NCBI RefSeq assembly: GCF_001431415.1
Contig: NZ_LDJI01000021.1
Coordinates: 80,630 to 144,629 of the forward strand
Reading direction: 5' to 3'
DNA: 64,000 bases
Source: Stenotrophomonas humi
GTDB taxonomy: Bacteria; Pseudomonadota; Gammaproteobacteria; Xanthomonadales; Xanthomonadaceae
Position numbers and translations under genes: made by a program. Position 1 is the first letter of the stretch, and each line of letters begins with the position of its first letter. Positions 32,749-43,142 of this stretch are shown here, piece after piece. The notes beneath the pieces were generated by a model that saw nothing but the letters and a program-made list of their open reading frames with translations, did not search any database and was not told where the DNA came from.

Positions 32749-35454
32749 CTAGGGCGCGCCCTCGCTCACCGGCAGCGTGACATTCATCAGGGTCGAGTCG
32801 TCCGGATCGGACTTCACCTTGAAGCCCAGGCTCTGGCACATCGCCAGCATCGTGGTGTTCTCACGCAGTACCTGGCCCTCCACCATGTTCAGGCCCTGCC
32901 AGCGTGCGTACTCGATCATGATCTGCATCAGCTTCCAGCCGATGCCGTGGCCCTTCAGATCCGAGCGGATCAGGATGCCGTACTCGCCGCGGTTGTAGTC
33001 CGCATCGGCATGCAGGCGCACCGCACCGAGCATGTCGCCACTTTTGGGGTCGATGGCGACCAACGCGATGGAACGCGCGTAATCGAGCTGGGTAAGACGG
33101 GCGATGAACTCGTGGCTGAAATGCTTCACCGACTGGAAGAAACGCAGCCGCAGGTCGTCATCGGTAACGCGCGCGAAGAACGCGCGGAACAAGGCATCGT
33201 CCTCTGGCCGTACCGGGCGGATGAACACCTTGCTGCCGTCCGACAGGGGAATGCTGCGCTCCCATTCGGTGGGATACGGGAAAATCGCAAAACGCGGGTG
33301 GCCGCGGCCCTTGTGCAGGCGCTTGACCGGCGCGATGGCGATGCGCGCATCCAGCGCGATCACGCCGTTGCGGTCGGCCAGCAGCGGATTGAGATCGAGC
33401 GTGCGGATCTCCGGAATATCGGCGGCCAGCTGCGCCAGTTTGACCAGCACCAGCGCCACCGCACGCTCATCGGCGGCCGGCACATTGCCGTAGCCCTTGA
33501 GGATGCGCGACACGCGGGTGCGGCCGATCACTTCGTGGGCAAGCCGCAGGTCCAGTGGCGGCAATGCCAGGGTCTTGTCGTCGATCACTTCCACCGCCGT
33601 ACCACCCCGGCCGAACACCACCACCGGCCCGAACACGGGGTCATCGGCGATACCGGCGATCAACTCGCGCGCCTTCGGCCGCAGCAGGCTGGGCTGCACC
33701 ATCACGCCTTCGATGCGCGCCTGCGGGCGCAGCTCGCGAGCACGCTGGAGGATCGAGCTGGCCGCCGCCTGCACCGCCGGCAGGGTGCCCAGGTTGAGAC
33801 GCACGCCATCCACTTCGGACTTGTGCGGAATGTCGGACGAGAAAATCTTCACCGCCACGCTCATGCCCTGCTCCAGCAGCGGCTGGGCCAGATCCATCGC
33901 TTCATGCGCGTCGCGCGCGACCATCACTTCCAGCGACGGGATGCCGTACGCCTGCAGCAGGGCATGCGTGGCGACCGGATCCAGCCATTGCTGGTCGTTG
34001 GCCAGTGCAGCCTCCACCAGCGCGCGTGCAACGGCAACATCCACCACGAAATCCGCCGGCAGACTGGGCGGGGTCTCCATCAGCGCCGCCTGCGCCTCGC
34101 GGTACTTCACCAGATGCTGGAAGCCGCGCACTGCTTCGGCCTCGCTGGGATAGGTGGGCACACGCGCGGTATTGAGCGTGACCGTGGCGCGGTCATCGTT
34201 GCCCAACCACACCGCGAATACCGGCTTTTCGCGCAATTGCCGCGAGCGCAGTCCCAACGTGCTGGTCAGCGCCTGCGCGGCATCGGCCGACGATGTGAAC
34301 GCCGTGGGTACGTTGATCACCAGCACCGCATCGTTGGCATCGTCGGACAGCAGCGCTTCAATGGCCGAGGCATAGCGCCCGCCATCGGCATCGACCACGA
34401 TGTCCACCGGATTGTCGCGCGACCAGCCTTCCGGCAATACCTTGTCCAACTGCGCGATCGTGGCGGGCGACAGCTCGGCAAGCGAGCCGCCCAGTGCCTG
34501 CAGCTGGTCCACCGCCAGGCGGCCAACACCACCGCCGTTGCTGAGAATGGCCAGGCGTCGTCCCGGAAACGTGCCCAGCCGGCCCAGGGTTTCGGCGGCG
34601 GTGAACAACTCATCCAATGCGTTGACGCGCAACAGGCCGGCACGATTGAACGCCGCGCCGTAGACCGCATCGGAAGCGGCCAAGGCCTGCGAATGCGTGC
34701 TGATACCCTCCCCATTGGGCTTGGGTTGGCGACCGGCCTTGACCACCACCACCGGCTTGGCGCGCGCCGCTGCACGTGCGGCGGACATGAATTTGCGCGC
34801 GTCGCTGATCTGGTCGACGTACAGCAGGATCGCGCGCGTGCGGTAGTCGGAGGCGAAGTAATCGAGCAGATCGCCGAAATCCACGTCCAGGGCATCACCC
34901 AGCGACACCACGCCCGAGAAACCGATCGAACGGGCCACACCCCACTCCACCAACGCGGCGGCAATCGCGCTGGATTCGGAAATCAGGGCCAGATCACCGG
35001 CCTGCGGCGTGTGCGCGGCGATACTGGCATTGAGCCGCGCATGAGGTGCGATGACGCCCAGGCAATGCGGGCCAAGCACGCGCATGCCCTTGGGCCGCGC
35101 CGCGGCCTCCACCTGTGCCGCGAGTGAGCCGGGGCCGCTGCCCAGCCCCGCCGTCAGCAGGATGGCGGCGGCCACGCCCAGTTCGGCAGCCTGCGCCACC
35201 ACCTGCGGCACCATCGTTGCCGGTGCGGTGATGACCACCAGGTCGGGTATCCACGGCAGATCCTTGAGCTTCTTGACCGTGCGCATGCCATCGATCTCGG
35301 CATGACGCGGATTGACCCAACCGATCTGCCCGGCAAAACCACCAGCGCGCAGGTTGCGTATCACCGCGCGCCCTGCGGAGCGTTCACGCGGGCTGCCGCC
35401 GATGACGGCAACCGAACGGGGACGGAACACGGTCTGCAGGTGATAGGTGCTCAT
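32749..35454 (-). CDS. Acetyl-CoA synthetase-like protein fused to a GNAT acetyltransferase (Pat/YfiQ type)
   Basis: Large cytoplasmic protein of 901 residues. The N-terminal about 680 residues match ADP-forming acyl-CoA synthetase: CoA-binding [19 protein letters not shown], the ligase domain with [19 protein letters not shown], and the ATP-grasp domain ([35 protein letters not shown]). The last about 160 residues form a GNAT domain ([39 protein letters not shown]). In E. coli YfiQ and Salmonella Pat this arrangement acetylates lysines of metabolic enzymes such as acetyl-CoA synthetase; the ligase part is usually inactive. HCLGV and HKS histidines are retained, so activity cannot be ruled out. 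Single gene or paired with the hydrolase downstream. Confidence 0.88.
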   Translation of the reverse strand: MSTYHLQTVFRPRSVAVIGGSPRERSAGRAVIRNLRAGGFAGQIGWVNPRHAEIDGMRTVKKLKDLPWIPDLVVITAPATMVPQVVAQAAELGVAAAILLTAGLGSGPGSLAAQVEAAARPKGMRVLGPHCLGVIAPHARLNASIAAHTPQAGDLALISESSAIAAALVEWGVARSIGFSGVVSLGDALDVDFGDLLDYFASDYRTRAILLYVDQISDARKFMSAARAAARAKPVVVVKAGRQPKPNGEGISTHSQALAASDAVYGAAFNRAGLLRVNALDELFTAAETLGRLGTFPGRRLAILSNGGGVGRLAVDQLQALGGSLAELSPATIAQLDKVLPEGWSRDNPVDIVVDADGGRYASAIEALLSDDANDAVLVINVPTAFTSSADAAQALTSTLGLRSRQLREKPVFAVWLGNDDRATVTLNTARVPTYPSEAEAVRGFQHLVKYREAQAALMETPPSLPADFVVDVAVARALVEAALANDQQWLDPVATHALLQAYGIPSLEVMVARDAHEAMDLAQPLLEQGMSVAVKIFSSDIPHKSEVDGVRLNLGTLPAVQAAASSILQRARELRPQARIEGVMVQPSLLRPKARELIAGIADDPVFGPVVVFGRGGTAVEVIDDKTLALPPLDLRLAHEVIGRTRVSRILKGYGNVPAADERAVALVLVKLAQLAADIPEIRTLDLNPLLADRNGVIALDARIAIAPVKRLHKGRGHPRFAIFPYPTEWERSIPLSDGSKVFIRPVRPEDDALFRAFFARVTDDDLRLRFFQSVKHFSHEFIARLTQLDYARSIALVAIDPKSGDMLGAVRLHADADYNRGEYGILIRSDLKGHGIGWKLMQIMIEYARWQGLNMVEGQVLRENTTMLAMCQSLGFKVKSDPDDSTLMNVTLPVSEGAP

Positions 35455-35569
35455 GACGACGCCAGTTGCGGGAACGTGATCAAAGGTACACGGCCCGCTG
35501 TGGAAGTGGCATGCGTTGGATCAAGAAGCGGGAATCGGCGGCGTGGGTGCAGAAGCAGAAGCAAGAGAC

Positions 35570-35598
35570 CCCTCCCTTTCGCGTAGCGAAAGGGAGGG
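35570..35598. repeat. Perfect 13-base palindrome of the CCCTCCC repeat type
   Basis: CCCTCCCTTTCGC and GCGAAAGGGAGGG around GTA, followed by TTTGGGAAGGG, which recalls the GGTTGGGGAGAGGG tail of the composite repeats. It lies in the 234-base gap between the mgtE stop and the acetyltransferase start and is probably the mgtE terminator or a decayed repeat end. Confidence 0.6.
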
Positions 35599-35656
35599 TT
35601 TGGGAAGGGTGCTTTCAGCTTGTACTTCAGCGCGCGCCCAGACATCCACGATCAAG

Positions 35657-35683
35657 CCACTGCCGAGCATGGCTCGGCACTAC
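35657..35683 (-). repeat. SMAG/GTAG palindromic repeat
   Basis: On the minus strand: GTAG, then TGCCGAGCCATGCTCGGCA, a 7-8-base stem with short loop. The GTAG head followed by a palindrome is the hallmark of the REP-like SMAG elements described in Stenotrophomonas maltophilia. It lies six bases downstream of the mgtE stop. Confidence 0.8.
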
Positions 35684-35688
35684 GGGCT

Positions 35689-37059
35689 TCAAAGCAGGGT
35701 TCCGCCCAGAATCAGCGCGGCGATGCTGAAGTAGATGACCAGTCCCGTCACATCGACCAATGTGGCCACGAAGGGCGCAGAGGCGCTGGCCGGGTCGAAG
35801 CCCAGGCGCTTGAGAATGAAAGGCAGCATCGAGCCGGACAGCGAGCCAAAAGTAACGATGCCGATCAATGCCGCGCCGATGGTCAGTGCCAGCAAGACCC
35901 AGTGCTCACCGTAATCATGCAGGCCGCCCAGCTGCCATACCGTGATACGCACGATGGCCAGCAGACCGAGGATGCCACCCAGCACCATGCCGGTGGGCAG
36001 TTCGCGCAGTGCCACCCGCCACCAATCACGCAGGCGCAGTTCACGCAACGCCAGCGAGCGGATCAACAACGATGTCGCCTGCGAGCCGGAGTTGCCGCCG
36101 GAGCTCATGATCAACGGAATGAACAGGGTCAGGACCACCGCGCGGGCCAGCTCGTCCTCATAGTGCTGCATGGCGCTGGCGGTGAGCATTTCGCCGAGGA
36201 ACAGCACGCTCAGCCAACCGGCACGCTTGCGCAGCATCTCGAAGAAGCCGATCTGCATGTACGGCTTGTCCAGCGCTTCCACGCCGCCGAACTTGTGCAC
36301 GTCTTCGGTGGATTCGTCGATGAGCGCATCCAGGATGTCGTCCACGGTGACGATGCCCAGCATGTGCTGCTGTTCGTCCACCACCGGGATGGCGAGCAGA
36401 TCGTGGCGACGGATCAGCTGCGCCACTTCTTCCTGGTCCAGCTGTGGGCCAACGGTGACGGGCGGGTTGATCTGCGCCACATCGAGGATGGAATCTTCCG
36501 CGGCACCGGTGATCAAGCGGCGCATGGTCACCACCTGCTGCAGCTGGCGGGTCTGCGGATCGAGCACGTAGATGGCGTAGACCGTCTCGCGGGTGCGTTC
36601 GACTTCGCGGATGTGCTGCAGGGTCTGCGCGACCGTCCAATCGGCCGGTACGCCGACGAACTCGGTGGTCATCAAAGCACCAGCGGTGTGCGGCGGGTAG
36701 CTCAGCAGCAACTGGATCGATTGGCGCGCTTCCGGCGCCAGCAGCGGAATCAACCGCGCCCGCTCGGCCGTATCCAGCTCATGGACGATGTCGGTGGCAC
36801 GGTCATCGGCCATCAGGCCCAGCAGGGCAGCGGCGCGGGCAGGCGCCAGCGCGGCCACCAGATCACCGGCGCGTTGCAGCTCCGGGGCTTCCAGCAGTTT
36901 GACCGCGCGCGGCAAAGGCAGTGCCGCCAGTGTGTCCGCTGCTTGCGGCAGCGCCAGGGTATTGAGGTATTCCACCGCGTCGGCGGTGTTGAAATCGGCA
37001 AGGGGTGCGCTCAGGGTGGCCGCATCGGCCACCGGACGCAGGAGCTGCTTCTGGTTCAT
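35689..37059 (-). CDS. mgtE: Magnesium transporter MgtE
   Basis: Inner-membrane Mg2+ channel of 456 residues. Domain order is normal: N-terminal superhelical domain (residues about 20-130, ALPLPRAVKLLEAPELQRAG), a CBS pair (QVVTMRRLITGAAEDSILDV, LLAIPVVDEQQHMLGIVTVDDILDAL), a linker helix and five membrane segments with the selectivity region MSSGGNSGSQATSLLIRSLAL. CBS domains bind Mg2+ and gate the channel. The ATG at MNQKQLL was chosen; an upstream frame adds 14 unsupported residues. No Mg-sensing leader structure was recognised. Diverges from the CPA2 antiporter gene. Confidence 0.92.
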   Translation of the reverse strand: MNQKQLLRPVADAATLSAPLADFNTADAVEYLNTLALPQAADTLAALPLPRAVKLLEAPELQRAGDLVAALAPARAAALLGLMADDRATDIVHELDTAERARLIPLLAPEARQSIQLLLSYPPHTAGALMTTEFVGVPADWTVAQTLQHIREVERTRETVYAIYVLDPQTRQLQQVVTMRRLITGAAEDSILDVAQINPPVTVGPQLDQEEVAQLIRRHDLLAIPVVDEQQHMLGIVTVDDILDALIDESTEDVHKFGGVEALDKPYMQIGFFEMLRKRAGWLSVLFLGEMLTASAMQHYEDELARAVVLTLFIPLIMSSGGNSGSQATSLLIRSLALRELRLRDWWRVALRELPTGMVLGGILGLLAIVRITVWQLGGLHDYGEHWVLLALTIGAALIGIVTFGSLSGSMLPFILKRLGFDPASASAPFVATLVDVTGLVIYFSIAALILGGTLL

Positions 37060-37384
37060 GTTGATTCGCCTGTTTGCGATGCGACCACGCAACACCCGCA
37101 CTGGCGAACCGACCCACTCAGGCGTTCGTCACCGCTGGTGTCGATCGAGGTCGACTTCTACTGTCGCTTGACATGGGTTGGACTCCGGGAAGGTGCTGCG
37201 TCGGGCTCGCCGGCAGCGGGGCGAGTCTGGGCCTGTTGGCGAGCGGGGTCAACCGCTGTCCCTGCCGATCCGGACCTCGGTTGGGCGCGCATTCGCTTTC
37301 GTTGACAGCGCAGCCCGCATAATGGCTCGGGCCGGTTTCGCTGTGATGCCGGTGCATCAGCACAGCCCCACGGAGCACGGTTTC
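37060..37384. promoter_or_regulatory. Divergent promoter region between mgtE and the CPA2 antiporter
   Basis: No gene seen in these 325 bases. It must hold promoters for both divergent genes. On the plus strand CATAAT at 37318-37323 is a possible -10 box 62 bases before the antiporter start; the nearby TTGACA at 37302 is only ten bases away and cannot pair with it normally. A second TTGACA at about 37168 has no matching -10. GGAG at 37371 is the antiporter ribosome-binding site. Confidence 0.35.
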
Positions 37385-39181
37385 ATGCATAGCGGCGGTC
37401 TCGAACTGGCCTTGGTACTGCTTCTGGCGGCGGTGATTGCCGTGCCGGTGTTCAAGCGCTTCGGGCTGGGCGCGGTGCTGGGCTACCTGGCTGCCGGCGT
37501 GGTGCTGGGGCCGCATGTGCTGGGTTTCGTGCAGGATGCCGACCGCATCCTCAACGCTGCCGAGATCGGCGTGGTGATGCTGCTGTTCCTGATCGGCCTG
37601 GAGCTGTCGCCGTCCCGGCTGATGGTGATGCGACGGCCGGTGTTCGGCGGTGGCAGTGTGCAGGTGCTGTTCACCGCCAGCGTGCTTGGCGGCCTGTTGC
37701 TGATGTACCACTTCCACTGGAAGAGCGCGCTGGTGATAGGTACGGCGTTGGCGCTCTCCTCCACCGCAGTGGGCCTGCAGTTGCTGTCCGAACACAAGGC
37801 ATTGAACAGCGACTACGGCCGCTTCGGCTTCGCGATCCTGCTGTTCCAGGATCTGATCGCCATTCCACTGCTGGCCGCCATTCCGCTGCTGGGCGGCGTG
37901 CGCAACGAAACCCTCACCTGGCAGGACGCCGGCATCGCGCTGGGCGTGCTTGCATTGGTCATCGTGCTGGGCCGCCCGGTGCTGCGGCGCTTGTTCGCGA
38001 TCGTTGCGCGCACACGCATGCCCGAGGTGTTCACCGCCACTGCGCTGCTGGTGGTGCTGGGCACGGCATGGATCATGACCGAAGCCGGCCTCAGTGCCAG
38101 CCTTGGCGCATTCGTGGCGGGCGTGCTGCTGGCCGATTCGGAATTCCGCCACGAGATCGAATCGCAGATCGAACCGTTCAAGGGCCTGCTGCTGGGCCTG
38201 TTCTTCATCGCCGTGGGCATGGGCATCGACCTGGACCGCGTGGCGGCCGAGCCGATGGTGATTGCCGGCGGCGTGGCCATTCTGCTGCTGGTGAAGTTCT
38301 CCATCCTGCTCGCGCTGGGCCTGGCCGCACGCATGTCACTGCGCAGTGCGTTGATGCTGGGCAGCGTGCTGTGGCTGGGCGGCGAGTTCGCCTTCGTGGT
38401 GTTCAACGAAGCCCAGCGTGCGCACCTGCTGGGCCGCATCAACCATGACCGTCTGGTGGCGATCGTCAGCCTGTCGATGGCGATCACGCCCTTGTTGATG
38501 ATCGGCCTGCAGCGGGCGCTGCAGCTGCGCAAACCCGAAGCACGCCCGGAACATGCACCCGATGCCGCACTGAAGGATGCCGGTGCACAGCGACCGCAGG
38601 TACTGATTGCCGGCATGGGCCGCTTTGGTCAGGTCGTCGCACGCCTGCTGACCGCACAACGCATTCCGTTCGTGGCGCTGGAGGCAGACCCGGACACAGT
38701 GGAAGACCTGCGCCGCTTCGGCAACCAGCTGTACTACGGCGACCCCACCCGTCCGGACCTGCTGCGTTCGGCCGGTGCGGAACACATCCGTGTCTTCGTG
38801 ATGGCCATGGACGACCCGGAGACCAACCTGCGTGCGGTGCGGCTGGTGCGGCGCATGTATCCCGGTGCGACGGTGCTGGCGCGTGCCCGCAACCGCCAGC
38901 ATGCATGGAAGCTGCTGGACATGTCGGCCGAACCGTTCCGCGAGGTGTTCGGCTCCAGCCTTGAAACCAGCGAGCGGGTGCTGACCGCGCTGGGCATCCC
39001 CGCCGAGATCGCACGCGACCACGTGCAGCGCTTCCGCGAGCATGACGAGCAACTGCTCAAGGCCCAGCATCTGGTCTACGACGATGAGGCCGCGGTGATG
39101 CAGACCTCACGCGATGCGCGTGCCGATCTGATGCACCTGTTCGAAGCAGACGCCAGCGATACCAAGCCCGGCGAGAGTTGA
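37385..39181 (+). CDS. CPA2-family K+/H+ antiporter with TrkA-N domain (KefB/KefC-like)
   Basis: Inner-membrane cation:proton antiporter of 598 residues. About twelve membrane helices come first (LELALVLLLAAVIAVPVFKRFGLGAVLGYLAAGVVLGP; EIGVVMLLFLIGLELSPSRL; ALALSSTAVGLQLLSE; GAFVAGVLLADSEFRHEIESQIEPFKGLLLGLFFIAVGM), then a cytoplasmic NAD-binding RCK/TrkA-N domain (QVLIAGMGRFGQVVARLL) and a C-terminal tail. This is the KefB/KefC architecture used for glutathione-gated potassium efflux in electrophile stress. No KefF/KefG partner is adjacent. GGAG lies ten bases before the chosen ATG; the frame extends upstream without support. Confidence 0.88.
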   Translation: MHSGGLELALVLLLAAVIAVPVFKRFGLGAVLGYLAAGVVLGPHVLGFVQDADRILNAAEIGVVMLLFLIGLELSPSRLMVMRRPVFGGGSVQVLFTASVLGGLLLMYHFHWKSALVIGTALALSSTAVGLQLLSEHKALNSDYGRFGFAILLFQDLIAIPLLAAIPLLGGVRNETLTWQDAGIALGVLALVIVLGRPVLRRLFAIVARTRMPEVFTATALLVVLGTAWIMTEAGLSASLGAFVAGVLLADSEFRHEIESQIEPFKGLLLGLFFIAVGMGIDLDRVAAEPMVIAGGVAILLLVKFSILLALGLAARMSLRSALMLGSVLWLGGEFAFVVFNEAQRAHLLGRINHDRLVAIVSLSMAITPLLMIGLQRALQLRKPEARPEHAPDAALKDAGAQRPQVLIAGMGRFGQVVARLLTAQRIPFVALEADPDTVEDLRRFGNQLYYGDPTRPDLLRSAGAEHIRVFVMAMDDPETNLRAVRLVRRMYPGATVLARARNRQHAWKLLDMSAEPFREVFGSSLETSERVLTALGIPAEIARDHVQRFREHDEQLLKAQHLVYDDEAAVMQTSRDARADLMHLFEADASDTKPGES

Positions 39182-39209
39182 GCGACCAGCGATCGCAACG
39201 CACCCACCG

Positions 39210-39299
39210 GTAGAGCGCAGCCACGCTGTGCTGGGTCTGTATGGCTTGTGTTGGAGGTTGCTACCGGTGATGCCGCTGCCGAGCGTGGCTCGGCATTAC
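39210..39299. repeat. Inverted pair of SMAG/GTAG repeats
   Basis: The plus strand has GTAGAGCGCAGCCACGCTGT at 39210; the minus strand has GTAATGCCGAGCCACGCTCG starting at 39299. Each forms a short palindrome, and the two heads face each other over about 90 bases, a common dimeric arrangement of SMAG elements. Lies between convergent genes (antiporter and ankyrin protein). Confidence 0.75.
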
Positions 39300-39323
39300 C
39301 CGATCAGCTGGCGCGTGCGGCGT

Positions 39324-42300
39324 TCAATTGCGATCGCGCAGGAACCGCGCCATCGACGATACGCCTGGCACCGCCGGTTCGAATTCGCCGGCCACGTCGA
39401 TGAAGCCACGCATGATGGCGATGTCGCGTGGGCTGCGGTTGATGGCGTCACGCATGTCCGGATCGGCGCCGGCACGCAGCAGGCGCTGCACCAGCAGTGG
39501 CAGCCCGTGCAGTGCGGCCAGATGCAAGGGACCGAAGCCGCGAGGGTCGCGCACATCCAGCGACACGTCTTCATCCAGCAGACGTTCGACGGCGGCCAGC
39601 ACCACGTGTTCGTCGCAGGCGGTGCCCGGTTCGGCGCGCGCACCCAGCAACAGCAACAAAGGCGTGACCGTGCCTGCCGATGCCTGGTCCGGCTCGGCGC
39701 CGGCCAGCAGCAAGGTATCCAGCAAGGCCAGCAAGCGGGTGCGATCACGCGACGTGAAGCCGTACAGCGCGGCGCAATGCAACGGTGCCAACTGCTGGTC
39801 ATCACCGGCATGCACGTCGGCACCGGCGGTGAGCAGGCGCGCGACGATGTCGGCCATGCCCAGCGCGGCGGCCAGCATCAATACGGTGACGCCACCCGGC
39901 AGGCGGTGTTCAAGCTGCGCGCCGGCATTGAGCAGCGCGGAGACGATGTCGGTCTGGCGCATGCTCACGGCCGCGGACAACGGCGTGGCGCCGCTGGCGG
40001 CGGCATGTTGCGGATCGGCGCCACGAGACAGCAGCAGGTCGACAACGGCGGCATGACCGCCGCCTGCCGCACGCAGCAGGCCGGTGCAGCCCTGTGCATC
40101 CACCGCATCCACGGCAAAACCCAGATTGATCAGACGACGCACCGCATCGGCGTCGCCGGCCATTGCGGCGGCGGGCACGTCGGCCTCGCGCAGCGCGCGC
40201 AACGGCAGCGACCAACCGCGCCAGTCCAGCCAGTCAGCCAGATCACGACGGCCGCTGGACAACGCAACACCCAACGGCGTCTGCCCATCGGCGGCGCGTG
40301 CGTCGGGTGATGCGCCCTGCAGCAGCAACAATTTCACCGAGGCCTCGCGCGCCAGCGCGGTGGCCAGATGCAAGGCGGTCATACCGTGGCTGTCGCGCGC
40401 TTCGCGGTCGACCCCGTTGAGCAGCAAGGCCTGCTGCAATTTCAGCCAGCCCAGGCGCACGGCCAGCGACAACGCTGGATCGCCTGCGGGCGACGGTGCG
40501 TAGGGATCGGCGCCTCGTTCCAACAGCTCCAACGCGAACTGCTCGGTACCGCGCGAGCCGTGGTCGTGCTGTGCGCAGGCCGCCAGCAAACGGGTCAGGC
40601 CGCCGCGACCGGCCGGCGAAACGCCGCGCTTGAGCAGCACCTGCAAGGTGGGAATCGCATCCACGCCGCGCGACAGCAGCGCGAACATCGGCGTGTCACA
40701 GCAGGCGTCGTGTACTTCCGGTGCAGCGCCATGGGCCAGCAGCCAGTCGACCACGCGCGGCTGCAACGCAAGTTCCGGATCGTGCAGCAGGCCGCCGAGT
40801 TCGTCGGCGGCACACAATCTGGCCAGCGGCGCCATGCCATCGACATTGCCGAACACCAGGGCCTCGCGCAGCAGCGCCAGCGGCGCGCGGTCGTTGAGCA
40901 CCGGCGCCACGTCGGCACCGTCGCTGCCATCGGCCGATGCACCGCTGGCGTCGCTCACCGCCGCTGGCAACGGGTAGGTCGGATCCAGCAGCGACACGAT
41001 GCTCCAGCGCCCAGCGGCCGCGGCATGGTCGATCGCACGGCGGCCGTCAGCGCCCACGCCATCGGCGGAAATTCCCAGATCAAGCAGGCGCCGGATCAAC
41101 GCCGCCGATACCTGTTCGGCGCGGCAGGCCAACAGCACCGCATTGTTGCCTTCGCCATCAACCGCGCTGACATCCGGTTGGTGTGCGAGCAGGCGTTCGA
41201 GCACGCCGGCATGGCCCTGCGAGGCCGCATCCAGCCACGGCGTACGCCCGGCCGCATCGCGCGGCTCGATGTTGGCGCCGGCATTGAGCAGGACTTCGAC
41301 GATATCGACGTGACCGGCCAGGGCCGCCTCGTGCAGCGCGCTGCGACGCTGCCGGTCGCGCGCGTCCAGCCGCGCCTTGTGCTTGAGCAGCAACTGCACG
41401 CCGGCCGGGTCGTCATCCTCGGTTGCCGCCGCCGGCACCAGTACCGGCACACCGTCGGCCGGCTCCACCTTGGCGCCGCGCTCCAGCAGGAACTTGGCCA
41501 GCCGCCAGTTGCCGGCCTGGCAGGCCACCGCCAGCGGGCTGTGGCCGTCATTGTTCAGCGCGTCCACCTCGGCGGCGGCATCGCGCAGCAAGGCGGCCAC
41601 ACCCGGGTCGGAACTGCGCGCGGCGTGATGCAGCGGCGTGTTGCCATCGGCATCGGTGGCACGCGGGTCGGCGCCGTTGGCCAGCAACGTCATCACCGCT
41701 TCCGGGCGACCATGCCAGCTGTCGCGGGTAGCGGCCAGCAGCGGAGTCATGCCGCGATGCGACTGGTTCACATCCACGCCACGACTGATCAGCAAACGCA
41801 GCAGGCGCAGGTCCGGCAAGACCGCCGCCAGCACCGCCAGGCTGCGCTGATCGCGCGATTCCTGCGGCGGCTGTGCCTGCGGGTCGGCGCCGGCGTCGAG
41901 CAGCTGCAGCGCGCGATCGACCCGGCCACTGCGTGCAGCGTCGTACATCTGCGGCACCAGCTCGTGCTGCGCCAGCGGTTCCAGCGGCACCGGGCCAGCG
42001 AGCGCTTCGGCGAAAGGATCGAATGTGACGGATTCTGCCGGCTCGGTCGCAGCAAACGGCGCGGCGCGCATGCGCTGCAGCAGGTGATGCAGCAATGGCG
42101 CCAGCACCGCCGTGGCGATGGCCAAGGGCCAACGCAGGCTTTCACTCACCAGCCCCGGCCACGCCGGCGTCACCACCGCAGCGCACAGCAGCAACAGGAT
42201 CGCCGCCGCGCCCAGGCCATGCCAGGAATCCAGTCCGCGACCGGCCAGCGCCTGTGACTGTGCGCGCAATGAACCCCCTTCGCGCTCCACCACATGCCAC

Positions 42301-42659
42301 AACGGCCAGGTGCGCCACAGTGCCAGCAAGGCCACGCTGACCGCCACGCTCAAGGCCAGCACCGCCGCCAGGCTGCCGCTGTCATGCAGCGCCGTCAGCG
42401 GCCAGGACACCAGCAGCGCGACCATTGCCGAACCGCCCGCCCATAGTCCCAGCAAACCGGGCACTTCATGCTTGAACACCGTTGCCGGTGCCGAAAGCGC
42501 GCGACTGCGACGCAGCCACGACACGCCCAGCGCGAACGCCGGTTGTGCCAGCACGCCGCAGACGGCCGCCGCCAGACCACCGAAGCCGGTGACCAGGGTC
42601 AGCAGCAGGCCGATCGCCAGCGCGATGGCAACGTTGCGGGTGCGCAGGGTTTCAGTCAT
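39324..42659 (-). CDS. Giant membrane-anchored ankyrin-repeat protein
   Basis: Protein of 1111 residues. The first about 200 hold five or so hydrophobic helices ([100 protein letters not shown]), so it is anchored in the inner membrane. The remaining 900 residues are ankyrin repeats, well over a dozen, for example [22 protein letters not shown] and [31 protein letters not shown]. Some repeats are imperfect (region about 590-640). Ankyrin arrays bind proteins, so a membrane scaffold is likely; side of the membrane and partners are unknown. It overlaps ycgL by eight bases. Confidence 0.85.
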   Translation of the reverse strand: MTETLRTRNVAIALAIGLLLTLVTGFGGLAAAVCGVLAQPAFALGVSWLRRSRALSAPATVFKHEVPGLLGLWAGGSAMVALLVSWPLTALHDSGSLAAVLALSVAVSVALLALWRTWPLWHVVEREGGSLRAQSQALAGRGLDSWHGLGAAAILLLLCAAVVTPAWPGLVSESLRWPLAIATAVLAPLLHHLLQRMRAAPFAATEPAESVTFDPFAEALAGPVPLEPLAQHELVPQMYDAARSGRVDRALQLLDAGADPQAQPPQESRDQRSLAVLAAVLPDLRLLRLLISRGVDVNQSHRGMTPLLAATRDSWHGRPEAVMTLLANGADPRATDADGNTPLHHAARSSDPGVAALLRDAAAEVDALNNDGHSPLAVACQAGNWRLAKFLLERGAKVEPADGVPVLVPAAATEDDDPAGVQLLLKHKARLDARDRQRRSALHEAALAGHVDIVEVLLNAGANIEPRDAAGRTPWLDAASQGHAGVLERLLAHQPDVSAVDGEGNNAVLLACRAEQVSAALIRRLLDLGISADGVGADGRRAIDHAAAAGRWSIVSLLDPTYPLPAAVSDASGASADGSDGADVAPVLNDRAPLALLREALVFGNVDGMAPLARLCAADELGGLLHDPELALQPRVVDWLLAHGAAPEVHDACCDTPMFALLSRGVDAIPTLQVLLKRGVSPAGRGGLTRLLAACAQHDHGSRGTEQFALELLERGADPYAPSPAGDPALSLAVRLGWLKLQQALLLNGVDREARDSHGMTALHLATALAREASVKLLLLQGASPDARAADGQTPLGVALSSGRRDLADWLDWRGWSLPLRALREADVPAAAMAGDADAVRRLINLGFAVDAVDAQGCTGLLRAAGGGHAAVVDLLLSRGADPQHAAASGATPLSAAVSMRQTDIVSALLNAGAQLEHRLPGGVTVLMLAAALGMADIVARLLTAGADVHAGDDQQLAPLHCAALYGFTSRDRTRLLALLDTLLLAGAEPDQASAGTVTPLLLLLGARAEPGTACDEHVVLAAVERLLDEDVSLDVRDPRGFGPLHLAALHGLPLLVQRLLRAGADPDMRDAINRSPRDIAIMRGFIDVAGEFEPAVPGVSSMARFLRDRN

Positions 42660-42927
42660 CGCGACCGTCGATGCGCGGGACCTTCACCGGCGCCAACGGT
42701 TGCGGTGGCAGCTGCAGATGGAAGCCATGGGCGGCCAGATTGGCGCGCACCAGAGCGGCGTCGGCCTGGGCCAGGCGACGGTCGGGAGTCAGGGCTACTT
42801 CCAGCACAAAAACGAATGGCGACAGCGTAGCGTCCAGCGTGGCCGGGATCGTTTCGAAGTCATCGCGCTTGGCGAGGTAGAGGTAGGTGTCCTGCTTGCG
42901 TTGGCTTTTATAAACGTAGGCTTGCAT
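42652..42927 (-). CDS. YcgL-domain protein
   Basis: Small cytoplasmic protein of 91 residues of the YcgL family: [28 protein letters not shown] and [20 protein letters not shown] are close to the family pattern. Function unknown in any organism. First gene of a two-gene unit with the ankyrin protein, overlapping it by eight bases. Confidence 0.85.
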   Translation of the reverse strand: MQAYVYKSQRKQDTYLYLAKRDDFETIPATLDATLSPFVFVLEVALTPDRRLAQADAALVRANLAAHGFHLQLPPQPLAPVKVPRIDGRDD

Positions 42928-43107
42928 GCCAGCGTGCTTGACCCTTCGTGGGGAAAAGGGATTGTGTCGGAAATCTGGCGCTGGTGAAAGGCGGCGCCCC
43001 CGGCACAGTAGGCTTTTCCCCGATGCGCAGTGTTCATTTTCGTCAAAAGGTGTCCGCGCGATGCCGGCGCACGTCTCGCTTGCGGGCCGTTCATGAGCCG
43101 GCGTCTA

Positions 43108-43137
43108 TATACTCGCGCCCCGTCAACACTGCGGAGG
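43108..43137 (+). promoter_or_regulatory. -10 box and ribosome-binding site of the ketosynthase unit
   Basis: TATACT at 43108-43113 is a good -10 box; no good -35 lies at normal spacing. GGAGG at 43133-43137 is a strong ribosome-binding site that fixes the GTG start of the ketosynthase gene six bases later. Confidence 0.5.
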
Positions 43138-43142
43138 TTTGC

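Noticed and set aside
32344..35127. Very long plus-strand open frame antisense to the acetyltransferase gene
   Set aside because: A shadow of GC-rich third-position bias; the minus-strand protein has clear ligase and GNAT motifs.
37302..37323. TTGACA followed by CATAAT before the CPA2 antiporter gene
   Set aside because: The spacer is ten bases, too short for a sigma-70 promoter; kept only as a possible -10 box.
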